Shown here: in pieces, positions 12,481-24,524 of the stretch
How positions within the stretch are numbered: the stretch's first letter is position 1
How the letters are laid out: each line of letters opens with the position of its first letter
Source of the DNA: Adenophora triphylla var. japonica
Taxonomy: Eukaryota > Streptophyta > Magnoliopsida > Asterales > Campanulaceae
NCBI GenBank assembly: GCA_022495995.1
Contig: JAFEMH010002439.1
Span: forward strand, 1 to 64,000
DNA: 64,000 nucleotides
Direction: 5' to 3'
The notes under the pieces: model-generated
Told to the model about the DNA's origin: nothing
What the model saw: the letters and a program-made list of their open reading frames with translations, nothing else
Database searches by the model: none
Program-made: the position numbers and the translations under genes

Positions 12481-14008
12481 ATGGCCCGGCTCCATATTTT
12501 GGCGAGGTCCGGAGTCGGTGAAGGTGATGATATTTCCATAGTGAATATTTCCAATCATACGGGACGACCTCATACGGGGTGACATCTATGGGCACCGTGG
12601 TCTTGGCCAAACTTTCTTTTAGTTTCGGTTTGTGAGGGTATGAGGAGGTTAACGGGGACCATAGGAAATATTGGCTTGAGTACACTTGGTGAGTCAACAG
12701 GGTCTTCCTTTTCGAGTCTAGCCTTTACGCATTCGGCTTGTAAGGTCTTTTGTTTGTCTTTGGTTCGAAGACGGCATTTCTTTTATCACCCTTAAGCATT
12801 CCACACTCATCTGTCCGGGCCGAGTCATCACATAGACATTAGACTTTTCCTAGTTATCGGTCCTAGGAGGATTCTTTCGGCTCTTTCAAAGGTTAGGCGG
12901 GCTTTTCTTTGGCATATGGCGGCTCTGGTTGGTTAATTTGATTAACGGCACTACCGGAGTATAGGCGGCTTCCCGAATCGATCCCGGGTTCGCTTCTGGC
13001 CTTTTCTGAATTCTGACTTCCCCATTGGCTTAGCAACTGGCTGATTTTAGATTCGTCTTCCTCACTCAAAGCCTTGACAGTTTCATTCAGGCTTTTCAAG
13101 GTCAACATGCAACAGGAATTATCGTTCCCAGGATTTGGAGGTTTGCTAATGGCTTCCTCACCTTGACATAGCAACCTTTTCAACAAATCAGGGTCACATT
13201 CCTCATCACTGTCAAACATATCCCTTCTCTCCCTCGGGGTCAACCTTCTGACGACATCTTTGACATTAGCCAAACACTTCCTGAAGTGGGAGATTCCATC
13301 ATCGATAAGGATTTCTGCTGGGTCAAACCTCATGGTAGGTTCCTGTTCCTTACTCACGGGAGGGTTTTCTAGGCTTTTTGGTTTCTGGGCTAACCACTCT
13401 TCCACAGTTCCTTCTGGCATTTCGACTGTGTCTTCCTCAGTCTCACTACAGTAACTTCTGTTGGAACTTTCGTCTTGACTCTGATGACCAATGAGTGCAA
13501 AAGCAGGTCGGGATACTTGACGCCATATAAGGGGTATTCCGGACTCTTCCCATGACTTAGGGATTACCAAGAAGATATCACTGTCGTCGTAAGATAGGAA
13601 GGGAGCAGGGTCGCTTCAAACTTTAAGACCCTTTCTAGAGCTTCCATACATTCTTCTTTGGACAAAGTCTCAGGGGTGACCCTTAACACTGCAATGGAGT
13701 CCACTCTTCCCGATGGGGTTCAGCCTCAATGACACTTACGTGTTCTAGATCGGCGGGTGGAGCCCACTTCCCTTTTTCAGCTAAAGCTTTGATCAAGTTT
13801 TTCCATTCACCAACCAAGTCTTTGTAAGGAGTGTTGAATTCTAGGATGTGGAATTCATACCCTGCCTCATCTGAGATCGCATCCATTTTCTCTTTCGAGC
13901 CCTTGCAAAGGTGAAAGACACACTTTGAGGTGATACGGTCCCCGCTTCCGGGTTTGTGATTTTCTACCCTATCCGTTCCTCTGGGTTTCATTTCCATTGG
14001 CTCCTTGT
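12480..14008 (-). pseudogene. F gag-to-protease region, decayed, function not recognised
   Basis: Two long minus-strand frames remain open. One is 13570-12893 (225 codons, acidic, Glu/Ser/Pro-rich, with KSISQLL-like helical stretches). The other is 14012-13683 (109 codons) with EAGYEFHILEFNTPYKDL and WAPPADLEHV. A shorter frame (12697-12479) contains VTPYEVVPYDWKY, similar to the segment preceding the Tat protease. I do not recognise a named domain in the two longer frames; their place between gag and protease and the shared orientation argue that they are polyprotein linker. Confidence 0.5.
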
Positions 14009-14603
14009 TCATTCCTTCTCTTGTTTGTCATCATCACTGTAAATCCATCCATTCCTATTCTCTTTTCCGGTGACTCTTATTTGTCCATTTGTGCAGGAGA
14101 TAGGCAAATTCACAAGCATAGACGAAGTTGGAAAGGTCGGAGTTGATCTTTGGAGTTTCGGGATGAGGAAATTTGGTTCATCTGAGGAGAGGGAGTGAGT
14201 CCCATGGGATGATATGGAGCGAGTAAGCTGCGATAAGCCGTGGCATTTGCTCTGTTGGTAGGGAACAAAGCTGGGTCTTATCGAGGAGGAGAGGGCGTTG
14301 GAGCCACGATGGCTGGGATGTTGGAAAGGGTGAAAAGGGGTAGTCCTTGGTAAAGGATCATAGGTGGATGGAGGAGGGCATTGGTTATAGGTGGGGAGGA
14401 GATTCTTTCGGAGTCTCATCTTCTACCATAACCGAGGCAGTTGGACTCGACCACTATGAACCCCGTGACGGACGAAGTGCATCGATAAGCATGGCTTCTT
14501 GTTCCTCATGGACCCACTTACATTGTTTTCCAAGGCTAAGGCTAGCTCTTCTTCCCTAGTCATCGGATTACCCAAACCAGCTTTGTTTTGTCAAATCTGC
14601 CAT
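14009..14603 (-). pseudogene. gag: F gag N-terminal region, decayed
   Basis: An ATG at 14603 (minus) begins MADLTKQSWFG and then meets stops. Downstream fragments match the gag of C: an EEQ.AMLI.ALR segment, then a VEDETP segment, and a proline-rich tail. The leader just upstream also matches C (GAGAAAGAAGTGGGTGAGAA at about 14695-14676, C at 24417-24436), so the start is placed by comparison with C (24525). Confidence 0.6.
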
Positions 14604-16334
14604 TCGACTCTGCGGGGCGACAAAGCGAGGATTACGCGAGCTATCGAGAATTACGCAGCGACAAGCCGGCGGCCCGGTATTCTCACCCACTTCTTTCTCG
14701 GCTGCGGGAAAGGGATAGGCAAGGTTTAGACTACGGGGTAGGTGTTTGAGGTGAAGGCTCAAGCAATATGCAAATTAAGAATCTTTCGGTTTACTTAAAA
14801 CGATGTCTTTTATTAATTTCTATTTGGTTGGAAAAGGGGTTTCCCTTCTTTTCGCAACTACTCTAGATCTAGATCGGTGGGTTCCGTCACTACGTCTATA
14901 AGCCCCTCGTTTTCCACAGTATTTCGACCTCCCGGGGTGGACGGCCCGGGCGAGGGTCCTATAGGGCACACGGATCCCACCGGCGAGAGAGAAGAATGCT
15001 CCTAATGGGTCTAGTGGGTCCTAGGAACTTTTACCGCACGAGCGATGTGGATTATAGGCAAGGCAATGCCGGGAAAGTCTCGTCTTTCAGCCTTAACGAA
15101 ATTTTGACAGAGTTTCGCTTGCGGGATTTACGTTTTGACTTTTGGCATTTGTCCAAGAAGATAATAGGCATGGGTCGGACGGTAAAAGCCGGATGACACG
15201 GTGTCACATTGAACTTTGTTGCCTACGTTGCGCGAGTCAAAGTCAAAGTCAATGCGGGTCAAGATCTTGCCAATTTTTCCTTGACGGAATTTCGGCGAGC
15301 TCCGCTTGTGCAAAAGATCTTTTTGATTTTGGCACGGACTCGGGCTTGACTCTTACGTATCCGTGCGGGTCAAAGTCAAAGTCAATGCCGGAGTCAAGAT
15401 TACGCCAATTTTTCCTTGGCGGAATTTTCGGCGAGTTTCGCTTGCGCGAAGAATCTTGACTTTCGTCATGGGCTAAGGTTTGACCTTTACGGGGTATGCA
15501 ACTAGGCTATATGACACGGTCTAGACCAAAAACCAACCAAAAGTCACGGTTTTAAAATGTGTGACACGGTGTGCATTGGTCGACCTTGTTGCCATGGGGA
15601 GTTTGGGATGATTCCGTGCGAGCCGGGAGCATCGTAATCTTGTCTGTGTGCTAGTGAACAACCACCCCGGGTTAAAAGGACGTGCGTGCAAAGTGTACAG
15701 GATATATAAGGTGCGCGTAGTGTGCGGCCTCCTAAAAATGTTCCTTTTTGAGTTAAAATAGAAATTTTCAGAAATGTGTTTTAAAGGAATGATTTTCGGG
15801 ACGGGAGAAATGCAGCTTGATTAAGCACGTAAATTTTCTGGAGCCCGGTCAGTCTTAGAACTGAATAGCCCCAAGCTTCCTAAGCTACCAAATTAGCCTC
15901 AGATTGTGTCCTGGTGGAATTGCCCAAGAAAGAGCCGTCCAGAGCCGGGATGCAGGAAGATCAAGTCGTACGGCTGGATCAAGCAATTTTCCAGGTTCCA
16001 ATATTTTTCATTTGCAGGTTATTTCCCCGAACATTTTGGCACCTTTTCAGCTCCAGAAAGCTTCATGTTCAGTATTCTGAATGTGCACAATCCCAAAAAC
16101 CAAAATACATGCAAAAACAAGGAAAAGAAGGCAAGCACGAAAATCGGATCCGCGGCGGAAGGCTAACCCACTCAAAAGCTCTTGTTTTTTTTTTAAATGG
16201 ATACCGGTACGTGGCATTGTTAGACCATATTTTATCCCAGACTCTGGTGAGGAGGCGATAACGGGAAGTTTAATGGTTTCCACCTATATACCAAGTATCA
16301 TTCATTTTATTATATATAAAAGCTTTTTGGTTAT
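14604..16334 (-). other. Element F leader (PBS to gag)
   Basis: Non-coding leader. 15040-15480 holds about three imperfect copies of a 120-140 bp repeat built on AAAGTCAAAGTCAATG and TTGCGCGA segments, shared with E (18160-18640) and C (22690-23130). 15840-16050 matches E (18970-19160). 16195-16334 matches the leader of B next to its primer-binding site (42675-42804), including GTTTAATGGTTTCCACC. No gene seen. Confidence 0.65.
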
Positions 16335-16351
16335 CCCCAGCGGAGTCGCCA
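16335..16351 (-). other. Primer-binding site, tRNA-Arg type (element F)
   Basis: The minus strand reads TGGCGACTCCGCTGGGG, three bases from the LTR end. Confidence 0.85.
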
Positions 16352-16354
16352 AAC

Positions 16355-18140
16355 TGTGAATGTGGTGCCCAAGATTGCGGCATTTTTTTGTGTGTTGAAC
16401 CGCTTTCTCGTGTAAGGGGTCACCGCCTCACATCGGTTTGAAGACATTCGGTTTAAATTGAAAAACGGAGTCGCCATTTAAATTGGCAGTCGCCACGCCA
16501 TTTTGATTTCCTCAAAAATTTTGAAAAAAAGGATTAGGGTCCGGAGGTTAAGTTACCCCTTGGGAAGAACGTTTGGCGTTCACCCAAGGAGCCTTGCAGA
16601 AGCAAGTCTTCCAAGATCCAACTTTCGTGCTTGCCTTTGTGCTTTCGTGTGTGGGATGTGATTTTGAAGGGGGGATGTGCCAAGTGGTCTTCTGGACGTA
16701 TAAACCATGGGTTGGTTATCGCTCGGGATTCCTTGGATTTTGATATGTTCGGGACTTTGATCCCGTGCTCATCTTGGACTTACGATCATCATTAAGTGAC
16801 CTTTGGTCATATGTGATCAGAATAGGGACACCTCTTTTTATAGTCCAAGAATGAGACTCTTTAGAAAGGAAGGACCTTTGCCCATCAATCCTACATCTTG
16901 AGACGATTTGAGCTTGATAGGGACATTTATGCTCGTCTCAAGTGATGATCAGAGATGTAGGGGCTTAGGTTCGTCCGTCTCTAAAGGGACATCCGACTAT
17001 GGCATCTTTATATGGAGGAAACGATGTAAAGATATGACCTTTACTCCGTTACGCCCCAAGAGATGCTTCAAAGGACCAAAGGGGACTAAGGGGAGGGTAT
17101 AAAGATTGGATCTTTATACTCATCCTATGCCTTTGTGCCTTAAGAAGGTCACTAGGCAATCCTTGGAGAGAGATCCAATCATGAGGGACATGGGGAGTGC
17201 ATTTTTAAAGTAAAGATGACATTTTTATGCAAACATATGTAAGGAACACTATGAAAGCTAAGACTAGAAATGTAAAGGGAGACCTTTATGTCTTTCCTAT
17301 GTCCTTTAAGAACCATTTAGGTGGACAATCCTTGGAAGCAAGTTCTATAGGAAGGGGATGACATTTATGTAAGTAAAGATGACATTTTTAATGAAAATAT
17401 GACATTTTTATATGATAAAGATGACATTTTCACATCATCATGTGAGAGATCCACCCTAGAGCAAGCCATTTATGGTCTTAATGTTCATCCTTGGGATGGA
17501 TTCTCCATGAATCCAATGTGATAGGGGAAAGAGGGATATGATGATCTACATAGTAAAGACTTGATCTGTATAGCAATAAATCACATAAATAGCAATAAAA
17601 TTACAATATGGAAAGCAAGTAAGCAATATAACAATATGACAAGTATATTTCAAAGAGTAAAGGAGGAGAGGTTACCAATGGTGGTGTTCCTCTATCTCCC
17701 TTGAAGCTTTCCTAAGGAAGGAGTGACTTTGGAGGGATTTTGGGGAGGAGTGAGGTGGTTTTGAGAGGGTTTTGCTCTGGAAACTTCGTGGTTCTATTTT
17801 GGCAAAATAATAGTGCTAAAATTGTATATCCAAATGAATAGAGGAGGCCTCTATTTATAGGCAGTTTTGTGCTTCCTAATGAAGCCGTGCGGCATTAACC
17901 ACTTGCTAATGAGCCGTGTGGTCTTATCCTTTAATGACTCAGCCTGTTTCTAGAATCATGCAAGGTTGCATTCTAGAAGCTCTTTCCAGCGAGGGACTAC
18001 GTGGAATTTTAATTCCTAGCAAGTCCTTAACCCCTTGGAAGGTTTGGGAAAGTTCCCAAATTGCCCCTGAACTTTAGGAAAGTCCGGGGAATTGCCGGGA
18101 AACATAACCGGAAGGCATGAGCCAGACTTGGGTACTTACA
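16355..18140 (-). repeat. 5' LTR of element F (1786 bp)
   Basis: On + it runs from TGTGAATGTGGTGCCC to TTGGGTACTTACA. It is the same family as the LTR of E, whose length without its MITE is also about 1788 bp, and is related to the longer LTR of C. Confidence 0.88.
17851..17860 (-). promoter_or_regulatory. LTR TATA box (element F)
   Basis: CTATAAATAG on the minus strand within GAGGCCTCTATTTATAGGC, the same context as in E. Confidence 0.6.
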
Positions 18141-19370
18141 CTAGGGTCTAGTGGATCATAGGAATTTTAACGCACGAGCGATGCGGATTATAGTCAATGT
18201 CAATGTCGTGAAAGTCAAGTCTTTTAGCCTCAACAAAACTTCGGCAGAGCTTCGCTCGCGCGATAGACGTTGACTTCGGCATTGTATAAGGAAGATAATA
18301 GGCATGGTTCGGACATTAAAAGTTGAATGACACGGTGTCACATTGAGCGTTGTTGCATACTTTGTGCAAATCAAAGTCAAAGTCAATGTCGGGGTCAAGA
18401 TTTTGCCAATTTTGCCTAACAAAATTTTGGCATGGCTTCACTTGCGCGAGGAATCTTGAATCTAGCATGGGCTCGAGTTTGAATTTTACATACTCCGTGC
18501 AAGTCAAAGTCAAGGTCAATGTCGAGGTCAAGATTTTGCCGATTTTGCCAATTTTGCCTAACGAAATTTTGGCATGGCTTCTCTTGCGCGAGGAATCTTG
18601 ACTCTGGCATGGGCTCGGCTTTGACTTTTACTGGGGTATACGACGAACCTGTATGACATGGTCTAGACCAAAAACCAACCAAAAAGTCATGGTTTTAAAA
18701 GTGTGACCCGGACTAGTGCAGTGGTCGACACAGACTGCCATGGGGAGTTTGGGATGATTCCGTGCGCGCCTGGGAGAGTCGTAGCACTGTCCGTGACTGC
18801 AGCTGAACAACCATCCCGAGTTAAGGATGTGCGTGCAAAAGTGTACAGGATATATATAGTGCGTGTAGTGTGCAGTCTCCTAAAAATTCTTTTTTTGAGT
18901 TCAAATAGAGATTTTTCATCATGTGTTTTAAAAGAATGTTTTGGGACGGAGGGAAAATGCATCACGTAAGAACATAGATTTTTTGGAACTAGGCCGGTCG
19001 GGAGCGAATAGTCCCAAATTGCCACGGTTTCCAGATTAACCTCAGATAAAAACTGTCCTGGTGGAACTGCTGATGAAGTCGCACGGCGCAGACCAAGGAA
19101 GATCAGGCCACCCGACTGAAACCAGCAGTTTTCCAGGTTCCAATTTGCTGCTATCCCAGACTATTTTTCCAGGGAGTTTTGGCAACTTTCAGCTTCAGAG
19201 TCGTACCTGCTTATCATTCAGAGTATGAACAAGCCAAAAATAACACAAAGATGCATGAAAAAAGAAAAAATTGCACAAGCACAAAGATCAGACCCGGGAT
19301 GGAAGGCTAACCCTCATAAATGTTTCCAACACTTCTTATGAGAGAAGAAGTTTGGAAAACATTTACTTTT
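18141..19370 (-). other. Element E leader remnant
   Basis: Non-coding. 18160-18640 holds about three copies of the AAAGTCAAAGTCAATG-type repeat. 18700-18960 and 18970-19160 match the leaders of C (22330-22640) and F. Element F is inserted at 18140/18141. Confidence 0.65.
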
Positions 19371-19387
19371 CCCCAGCGGAGTCGCCA
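19371..19387 (-). other. Primer-binding site, tRNA-Arg type (element E)
   Basis: The minus strand reads TGGCGACTCCGCTGGGG, three bases from the LTR end. Confidence 0.85.
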
Positions 19388-19390
19388 AAC

Positions 19391-19844
19391 ACTGAATGCG
19401 TGCCCCGTTTTTTCCATTTTTTATTACGGAAAAGGGTCGAGTTCACCACAGTTTGAAGACACCGGATTTATGAAAAACGGAGTTGCCATGCCATTTTAAT
19501 TTATCCTCAAAACTTTGAAAAAAAGGAAAAGGGTTCGGAGGTTAAGTTACTCCTTGGGAAGAACGTTTGGCGTTCACCCAAGGAGCCTTGCAAAAGCAAG
19601 TCTTCCTAGGTCCAAAATGTGTGCTTGTTTGTGTGCTTGTGTGTGTTTGAGAAAAGAGAAAAAGATGTGCCAATTTTATTATCTGAACGTAAGAACCATT
19701 CTAGAAGATTTTAGTTTGGGATACCTTGGACTTTGGTGTTTTCGAGATTTTGATCACGTGCTCACTTTGAACTGATGATCATCATTACGGGACTTATCTA
19801 CCCTCTCATTAGATTAATCAACCAATATAGGTGTAGGAGCCTTG
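19391..19844 (-). repeat. 5' LTR of element E, piece 1 (U5 side)
   Basis: Aligns with the start of the F LTR (16355 onward); the terminal TG is mutated to AC. It ends with CCTTG, the left copy of the target duplication of C (19840-19844). Confidence 0.8.
19840..19844. repeat. Target-site duplication of element C, left
   Basis: CCTTG directly before TGTAAG; identical to 46843-46847 directly after the last CA of C. Confidence 0.9.
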
Positions 19845-20095
19845 TGTAAGTACCCAAATCTGGCGCATGCCTTCCGGTTAAGTTTCTCGGCAATTCCCCG
19901 AACTTTCATAAAGTTCAGGGGCAATTCGAGAACTTTTCCAAACTTTCCAAGGGAGGAAGGACCTTCTAGGAATTAAAATTCCAGGCAGGACCTCGCTGGA
20001 AAGAGCATTCCATAATTCTCCACCTTCCATGCTTCTAGAAAGAAAACGGTTATGGCTCCCTAAGTCGTGCGGCATACTTAGCCAGATCCATGCAA

Positions 20096-20104
20096 CTATA
20101 AAAC
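20096..20104 (+). promoter_or_regulatory. LTR TATA box (element C, 5' LTR)
   Basis: CTATAAAAC about 250 bp into the LTR; conserved at 45019-45027 in the 3' LTR. Confidence 0.6.
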
Positions 20105-20593
20105 AGAGGCTGCACCTCTCATTTTGGGATCCCTTCCAGCCCCTTTTTCACTCCTTAGCATTACTCTGCTCAAATTACGCCAAATATACACAAACCAGCC
20201 CCAATTCTCTATCAATCCACTCTCATACACACACAAAATCAATCTCTACACGATTCTCTTTCTCTCTTGGTCCTATACCACATATACCTAGAATCAACCA
20301 TACCTAGGTCAACCTGGGTTTGATATCAGTTCCAGAAGTTGATGTTTGAAGGCTCCTATATCTAACTTGATATAGGAGTCGTGGTCTTCAAGGGTAACAC
20401 TCTCTCTCCTTCTCTCTCTCTTTCGTTCTTACTCATGCAAACATATATGGTTTAATCCAACAAATAGTCTTAAATATGACATAATGACTGAGATCTAATC
20501 ATGGTATATCTATTCTAGTCTCAGATCGTTTAGATCAGTAGCTGTTTTCATATTATTACATGTAATCGAATCATCTTAATATTGTTTTGCATA

Positions 20594-20644
20594 AACACTC
20601 GAGATGAGTGTGGATCCCTTATATCCACACCCTCTCGAAGTGTT
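20594..20644 (+). other. Long hairpin in the C LTR
   Basis: An outer arm AACACTCGAGA pairs with TCTCGAAGTGTT, and an inner arm GTGTGGAT pairs perfectly with ATCCACAC. It lies downstream of the TATA box and so would be in the RNA. It is kept at 45516-45566, where one inner base pair is changed. Confidence 0.6.
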
Positions 20645-20755
20645 CATTATTGATATATGTGCTCTCTGAGATCCATCTGTGATGTAACCTGACCATATTT
20701 TTACCTTGTTGTGTCTATAAATCTCGTTTGTAAAAGTCTCTGTAAATGGCTAAAG

Positions 20756-20803
20756 GTGTCATGCGACACAACTTGCCATGCAAGTCTTGTGTCACGCGAC
20801 AAC
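20756..20803 (+). repeat. Paired GTGTC-GCGAC dyads in the C LTR
   Basis: GTGTCATGCGACAC and GTGTCACGCGACA are separated by about 21 bp; the same pair lies at 45675-45722 in the 3' LTR. It is reminiscent of, but not the same as, the paired TCTCGCGCGAGA dyads in H. Confidence 0.5.
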
Positions 20804-21920
20804 ATTGGCCAGTTTGCAGAAACTTCCTCCTTTCAGTTGTAATCTGATTTTAATCTTTTCCAGTTGTAATCTGATATCAATCTGTACTTTAAATATCCTT
20901 TCCCAGCCTTGAAAAGGATTCATCGGGGACCCTCTCCTAGAGATGAACAAGGATCTACACATGGCTTGTTCTAGGGAAGATCCACCACATGATGATGTGA
21001 TGTCCCGGTATTTACCTTAAAAATGCAATCTTTACTGTCAATGTCATTTCCCCCCATGTCCCTTAAGGTTGGATCACTCTCCGAGGATTTTCTAGTAGCC
21101 TTTTAATGTACGAAAGACATAGGACGAGTATAAAGATCAATCTTTAAACCCCTTCCCCTAGTCCCCTTTGGTTCTTGGAGCATCCCGTGGTGTGGATCGG
21201 TGTAAAGACTTCATCTTTACATCGTTTCTGCCACTAAAATGCCATAGTCGTAGTCCCTTTAGAAGCGGATTAATCTTAGTCCCGACATCTCCGATCATCA
21301 CTTGAGACGAGCATAAATGTCCCTACGAAGCTCAATCGTCTCAAGATGTAGGATTGATGGGCAAAGACTCTTCCTTTTCTAAAGAGTCTCATTCTTAGAC
21401 TATAAAAGGTGTCCCTCTCTTGATCACATATGACTAAGTCCCCAAAGAACGTTAGTTTAATATACACTAAGGCTTTTACGCCTACTATGGTTGATTATTC
21501 CAACGGGAGGGTAAAAAGGTCACATAATGATGATCACAAGTCCAAGATGAGCACGGGATCAAAATCCCGAACACATCAAATCCAAGGAATCCTGAGCTAT
21601 AACCTTCTTATATGGTTTATATGTGTGGCAGATAACTTGGCACATTCCCTCTTTTTTCAAAACACACACACACATGAGCATATAAACAAGCACAAACTTC
21701 GAATCTAGGAAGACTTGCTTTCGCAAGGCTCCTTGGGTGAACGCGATCTGTTCATCCCAAGGAGTAACTTAACCTCCGAACCCTTATCCTTTTTTTCAAA
21801 GTTTTGAGGAAATCAAAATGGCGTGGCCCGTTTTTCAATAAAACTGGTGTCTTCAAACTGAGGTGAAGCGACGACCCTATAAGAAACGGTTAAACTTGCG
21901 ATGGGCCCACATTCACAGTT

Positions 21921-21939
21921 TGGCGACTCCGCTGGGGAC
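21921..21939 (+). other. Primer-binding site, tRNA-Arg type (element C)
   Basis: TGGCGACTCCGCTGGGGAC, three bases after the 5' LTR. Confidence 0.9.
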
Positions 21940-24524
21940 ATGTAAATGTTTCCAAACTTCTTTTTCCATAAGAAGCATTGGAAACGTTTACGAGGGTTAG
22001 CCTTCCGCCGCGGATCCGATTTTTGTGCTTACGTGTTTTTTCCTTTCTCATGCATTTTTGCATTATTTTTGGTTTGTGCATACTCTGAAATGATAAATAG
22101 GGATCATTCTGAAGCTGAAAGCTGTCAAAATGCTCAGAGAAATAGTCTGGAAATGAAAAAAATGGAACCTGAAAAACTGCTGGATCCAGCCGAACGGCCT
22201 GATCTGCCTGGTCCGGCCTGATCTGCCTGGATCATGGCCGGGCGGCTTCATTCGCAGTTTCACAAGGACACTTTCTGAGGTTAGTCTGGAAGCCATGGCA
22301 GCTTGGGGCTATCCAATCCTAAGTCTGGCCAGGTTCACGAAAATTTATGTGCTTACGTGTTGCATTTTCCCCCGTCCCGAAAAAAAAACATTCTTTTAAA
22401 ACACATTGATGAAAATCTCTGTTTTAACTCAAAAAAAAGTATTTTTAGGAGGCCGCACACTACGCGCACTATATATCCTATACACTTTTGCACACACGTC
22501 CTTTTAACCCGGGATGGTTGTTCAGCTGCAGTCACGGACAGTGTTACGACGCTCCCGGGCGCGCAGGAAATCATCCCAAACTCCCCATGGCAGCCAGTGT
22601 CGACCAATGCACTAGTTCGTGTCACACTTTTAAAACTGTGACTTTTTGATTGGTTTTTGGTCTAGACCGTGTCATACAGCCTCATTGTATACCCCCGTAA
22701 AAGTCAAACCCGAGCCCATGTCGAAAGTCAAGATCCCTCGCGCAAGCGAAACTCTGCCGAAATTCCGTTAAGGAAAAATTGGCAAAATCTTGACCCCGGC
22801 ATTGACTTTGACTTTAACCCGCACGGGGTATGTAAGAGTCAAACCTGAGTCTGTGCCAAAAGTCAAGATCCCTCGTGCAAGCGAAGCCATGCCGAAATTC
22901 CATCAAGGAAAAATTGGCAAAATCTTGACCCCGGTATTGACTTTGACTTTGACTTGCACAAAGTATGCAATAACGCTCAATGTGACGCCGTGTCATTCGA
23001 CTTTTAACGTCCGACCCATGCCTATTATTTTCCTTGGACAATGCCAAAGTCAAACGTCTATCGCGTAAGCGAAACTATGCTGAATTTCGTTAAGGCTAAG
23101 AGGCTTGACTTTCACGGCATTGACATTGACTATAATTTGCATCGCTCGCGCGTTAAAAATTCCAATAACCCACTAGACCCTAGGACCGTTCTTCTCTCTT
23201 GGTCGGTGGGATCCACATGCCCTATAGGACCCTCGCTCGGGATTGTCCACCCTGGGATGTCGAAATACAGGTGGAAAACGAGGGGCTTATAGACGTAGTA
23301 ACGGAACCCACTGATCCAGGATCTAGAGTAGTTGTGAAAAAGAAGGGCAACCTTTTCCAACCAAATAGGGCTAATTAAAAGACACAGTTTTAAGTAAACT
23401 TGAACAATTAATGGGATCATAATTGCATGGTTACATTTTTGAAATCTCTAATCGCGACCTTCACGGTCCAATCTCCGATTCTCGATCTCGACCTTTCACG
23501 GTCAAATCTCCAATTGCGACCTTCATGGTCCGATCTCCAATTTTTAATCTCGACCTTTCACGGTCAAATCTCTAATCGCGACCTTCATGGTCCGATCCCC
23601 GATCTTCGATCTCGACCTTTCACGGTCAAATATCTAATCGCGACCTTCACGGTCCAATCTCCGAATTTCTGTCTCGACCTTTCACGGTCAAATCTCTAAT
23701 CGCGACCTTCAAGGTCCGATCTCCGATCTCTGATCTCGACCTTTCACGGTCAAATCTCTAATCGCGGCCTTCAAGGTCCGATCTCCGATCTCCGATCTCC
23801 GATCTCGACCTTTCACGGTCAAATATCTAATTGCGACCTTCACGGTCCGATCTCCGAATTTCGGTCTCGACCTTTCACGATCAAATCTCTAATCGCGACC
23901 TTCACGGTCCGGTCTCCGATCTTGACCTTTCACGGTCAAATCTCTAATCGCGACCTTCACGGTCCTATCTCCGATCTCGACCTTTCACGGTCAAATATCT
24001 AATCGTGAACTTCACGGTCCGAGCTTCGACCTTGACCTCTCACGGTCAAATCTCCAATCGCGACCTTCACGGTCCAACCTATGATATCGACCTTTCATGG
24101 TCAAATAGGCAATCCCGACCTTCCATGGTCAAATCTATAATCTCGACCTTTCACGGTCAAATCTCCAATCAAGACCCTCACGGTCCAATTTTCAATCTTG
24201 ACCTTTCAAGGTCTAATCTTTTTCGATCAATTAGGATTAAGATAAAATGTGTTTTAAGCAAAGCTTAAGCAGTACATGCATGTTACTTGAGCCTTCAGTT
24301 TAAACACCCACCCCCGAGTCTAAACCTCACCTACCTCCAAGTCTAAACCTCACTTATCCCGAGTCTAAACCTTGCCTACCCCCAAGTCTAAACCTTGCCT
24401 ATATCTTTTCCGCAGTGAGAAAGAAGTGGGTGAGAATACCGGGTTAGCGGCTTTTCAGTGCGGAAACCTCAGGTTCGAGCCGGTTCGGCGGGAATCATCA
24501 GTTTTGTCTACACAGGGGTTTAGA
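21940..24524 (+). other. Element C leader
   Basis: Non-coding. 22650-23140 holds copies of the AAAGTCAAAGTCAATG-type repeat. 23140-23420 matches the F leader (14830-15060). 23442-24235 is a tandem array listed separately. 24290-24400 has four copies of a 25-bp unit based on GAGTCTAAACCTCACCTACC. A splice-like or frame role cannot be judged. Confidence 0.6.
23442..24235 (+). repeat. Tandem array C1 (about 50-62 bp unit, about 13 copies)
   Basis: Each unit is two half-units, one with CGACCTTCACGGTC and one with CGACCTTTCACGGTC, separated by AATCTC-rich spacers of variable length. Each half-unit is a small dyad GACC...GGTC. The array lies in the leader, unlike the other arrays in C. Confidence 0.9.

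Larger units (their letters stand above)
11743..18140 (-). mobile_element. Element F: Tat-lineage element, 5' half, interrupted by A
   Basis: Minus-strand element with 5' LTR (16355-18140), primer-binding site, leader, decayed gag, protease and a G-patch-like linker. It breaks at 11743 where A is inserted; its remaining pol and 3' LTR must lie left of the window. The right flank is E leader sequence. The expected duplication is CTAGG (18141-18145), with its partner out of view. Confidence 0.85.
19845..21917 (+). repeat. 5' LTR of element C (2073 bp)
   Basis: Begins TGTAAGTACCCAAATC and ends CCCACATTCACA. It differs from the 3' LTR by scattered substitutions (a few percent by eye, densest in the first 100 bp). 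Open frames inside are shared by both LTRs but show no protein family. Confidence 0.92.

Noticed and set aside
21921..21939. tRNA gene fragment
   Set aside because: Only the 3' 15-19 bases of a tRNA-Arg are matched, on the complementary strand and next to an LTR, as expected of a primer-binding site.
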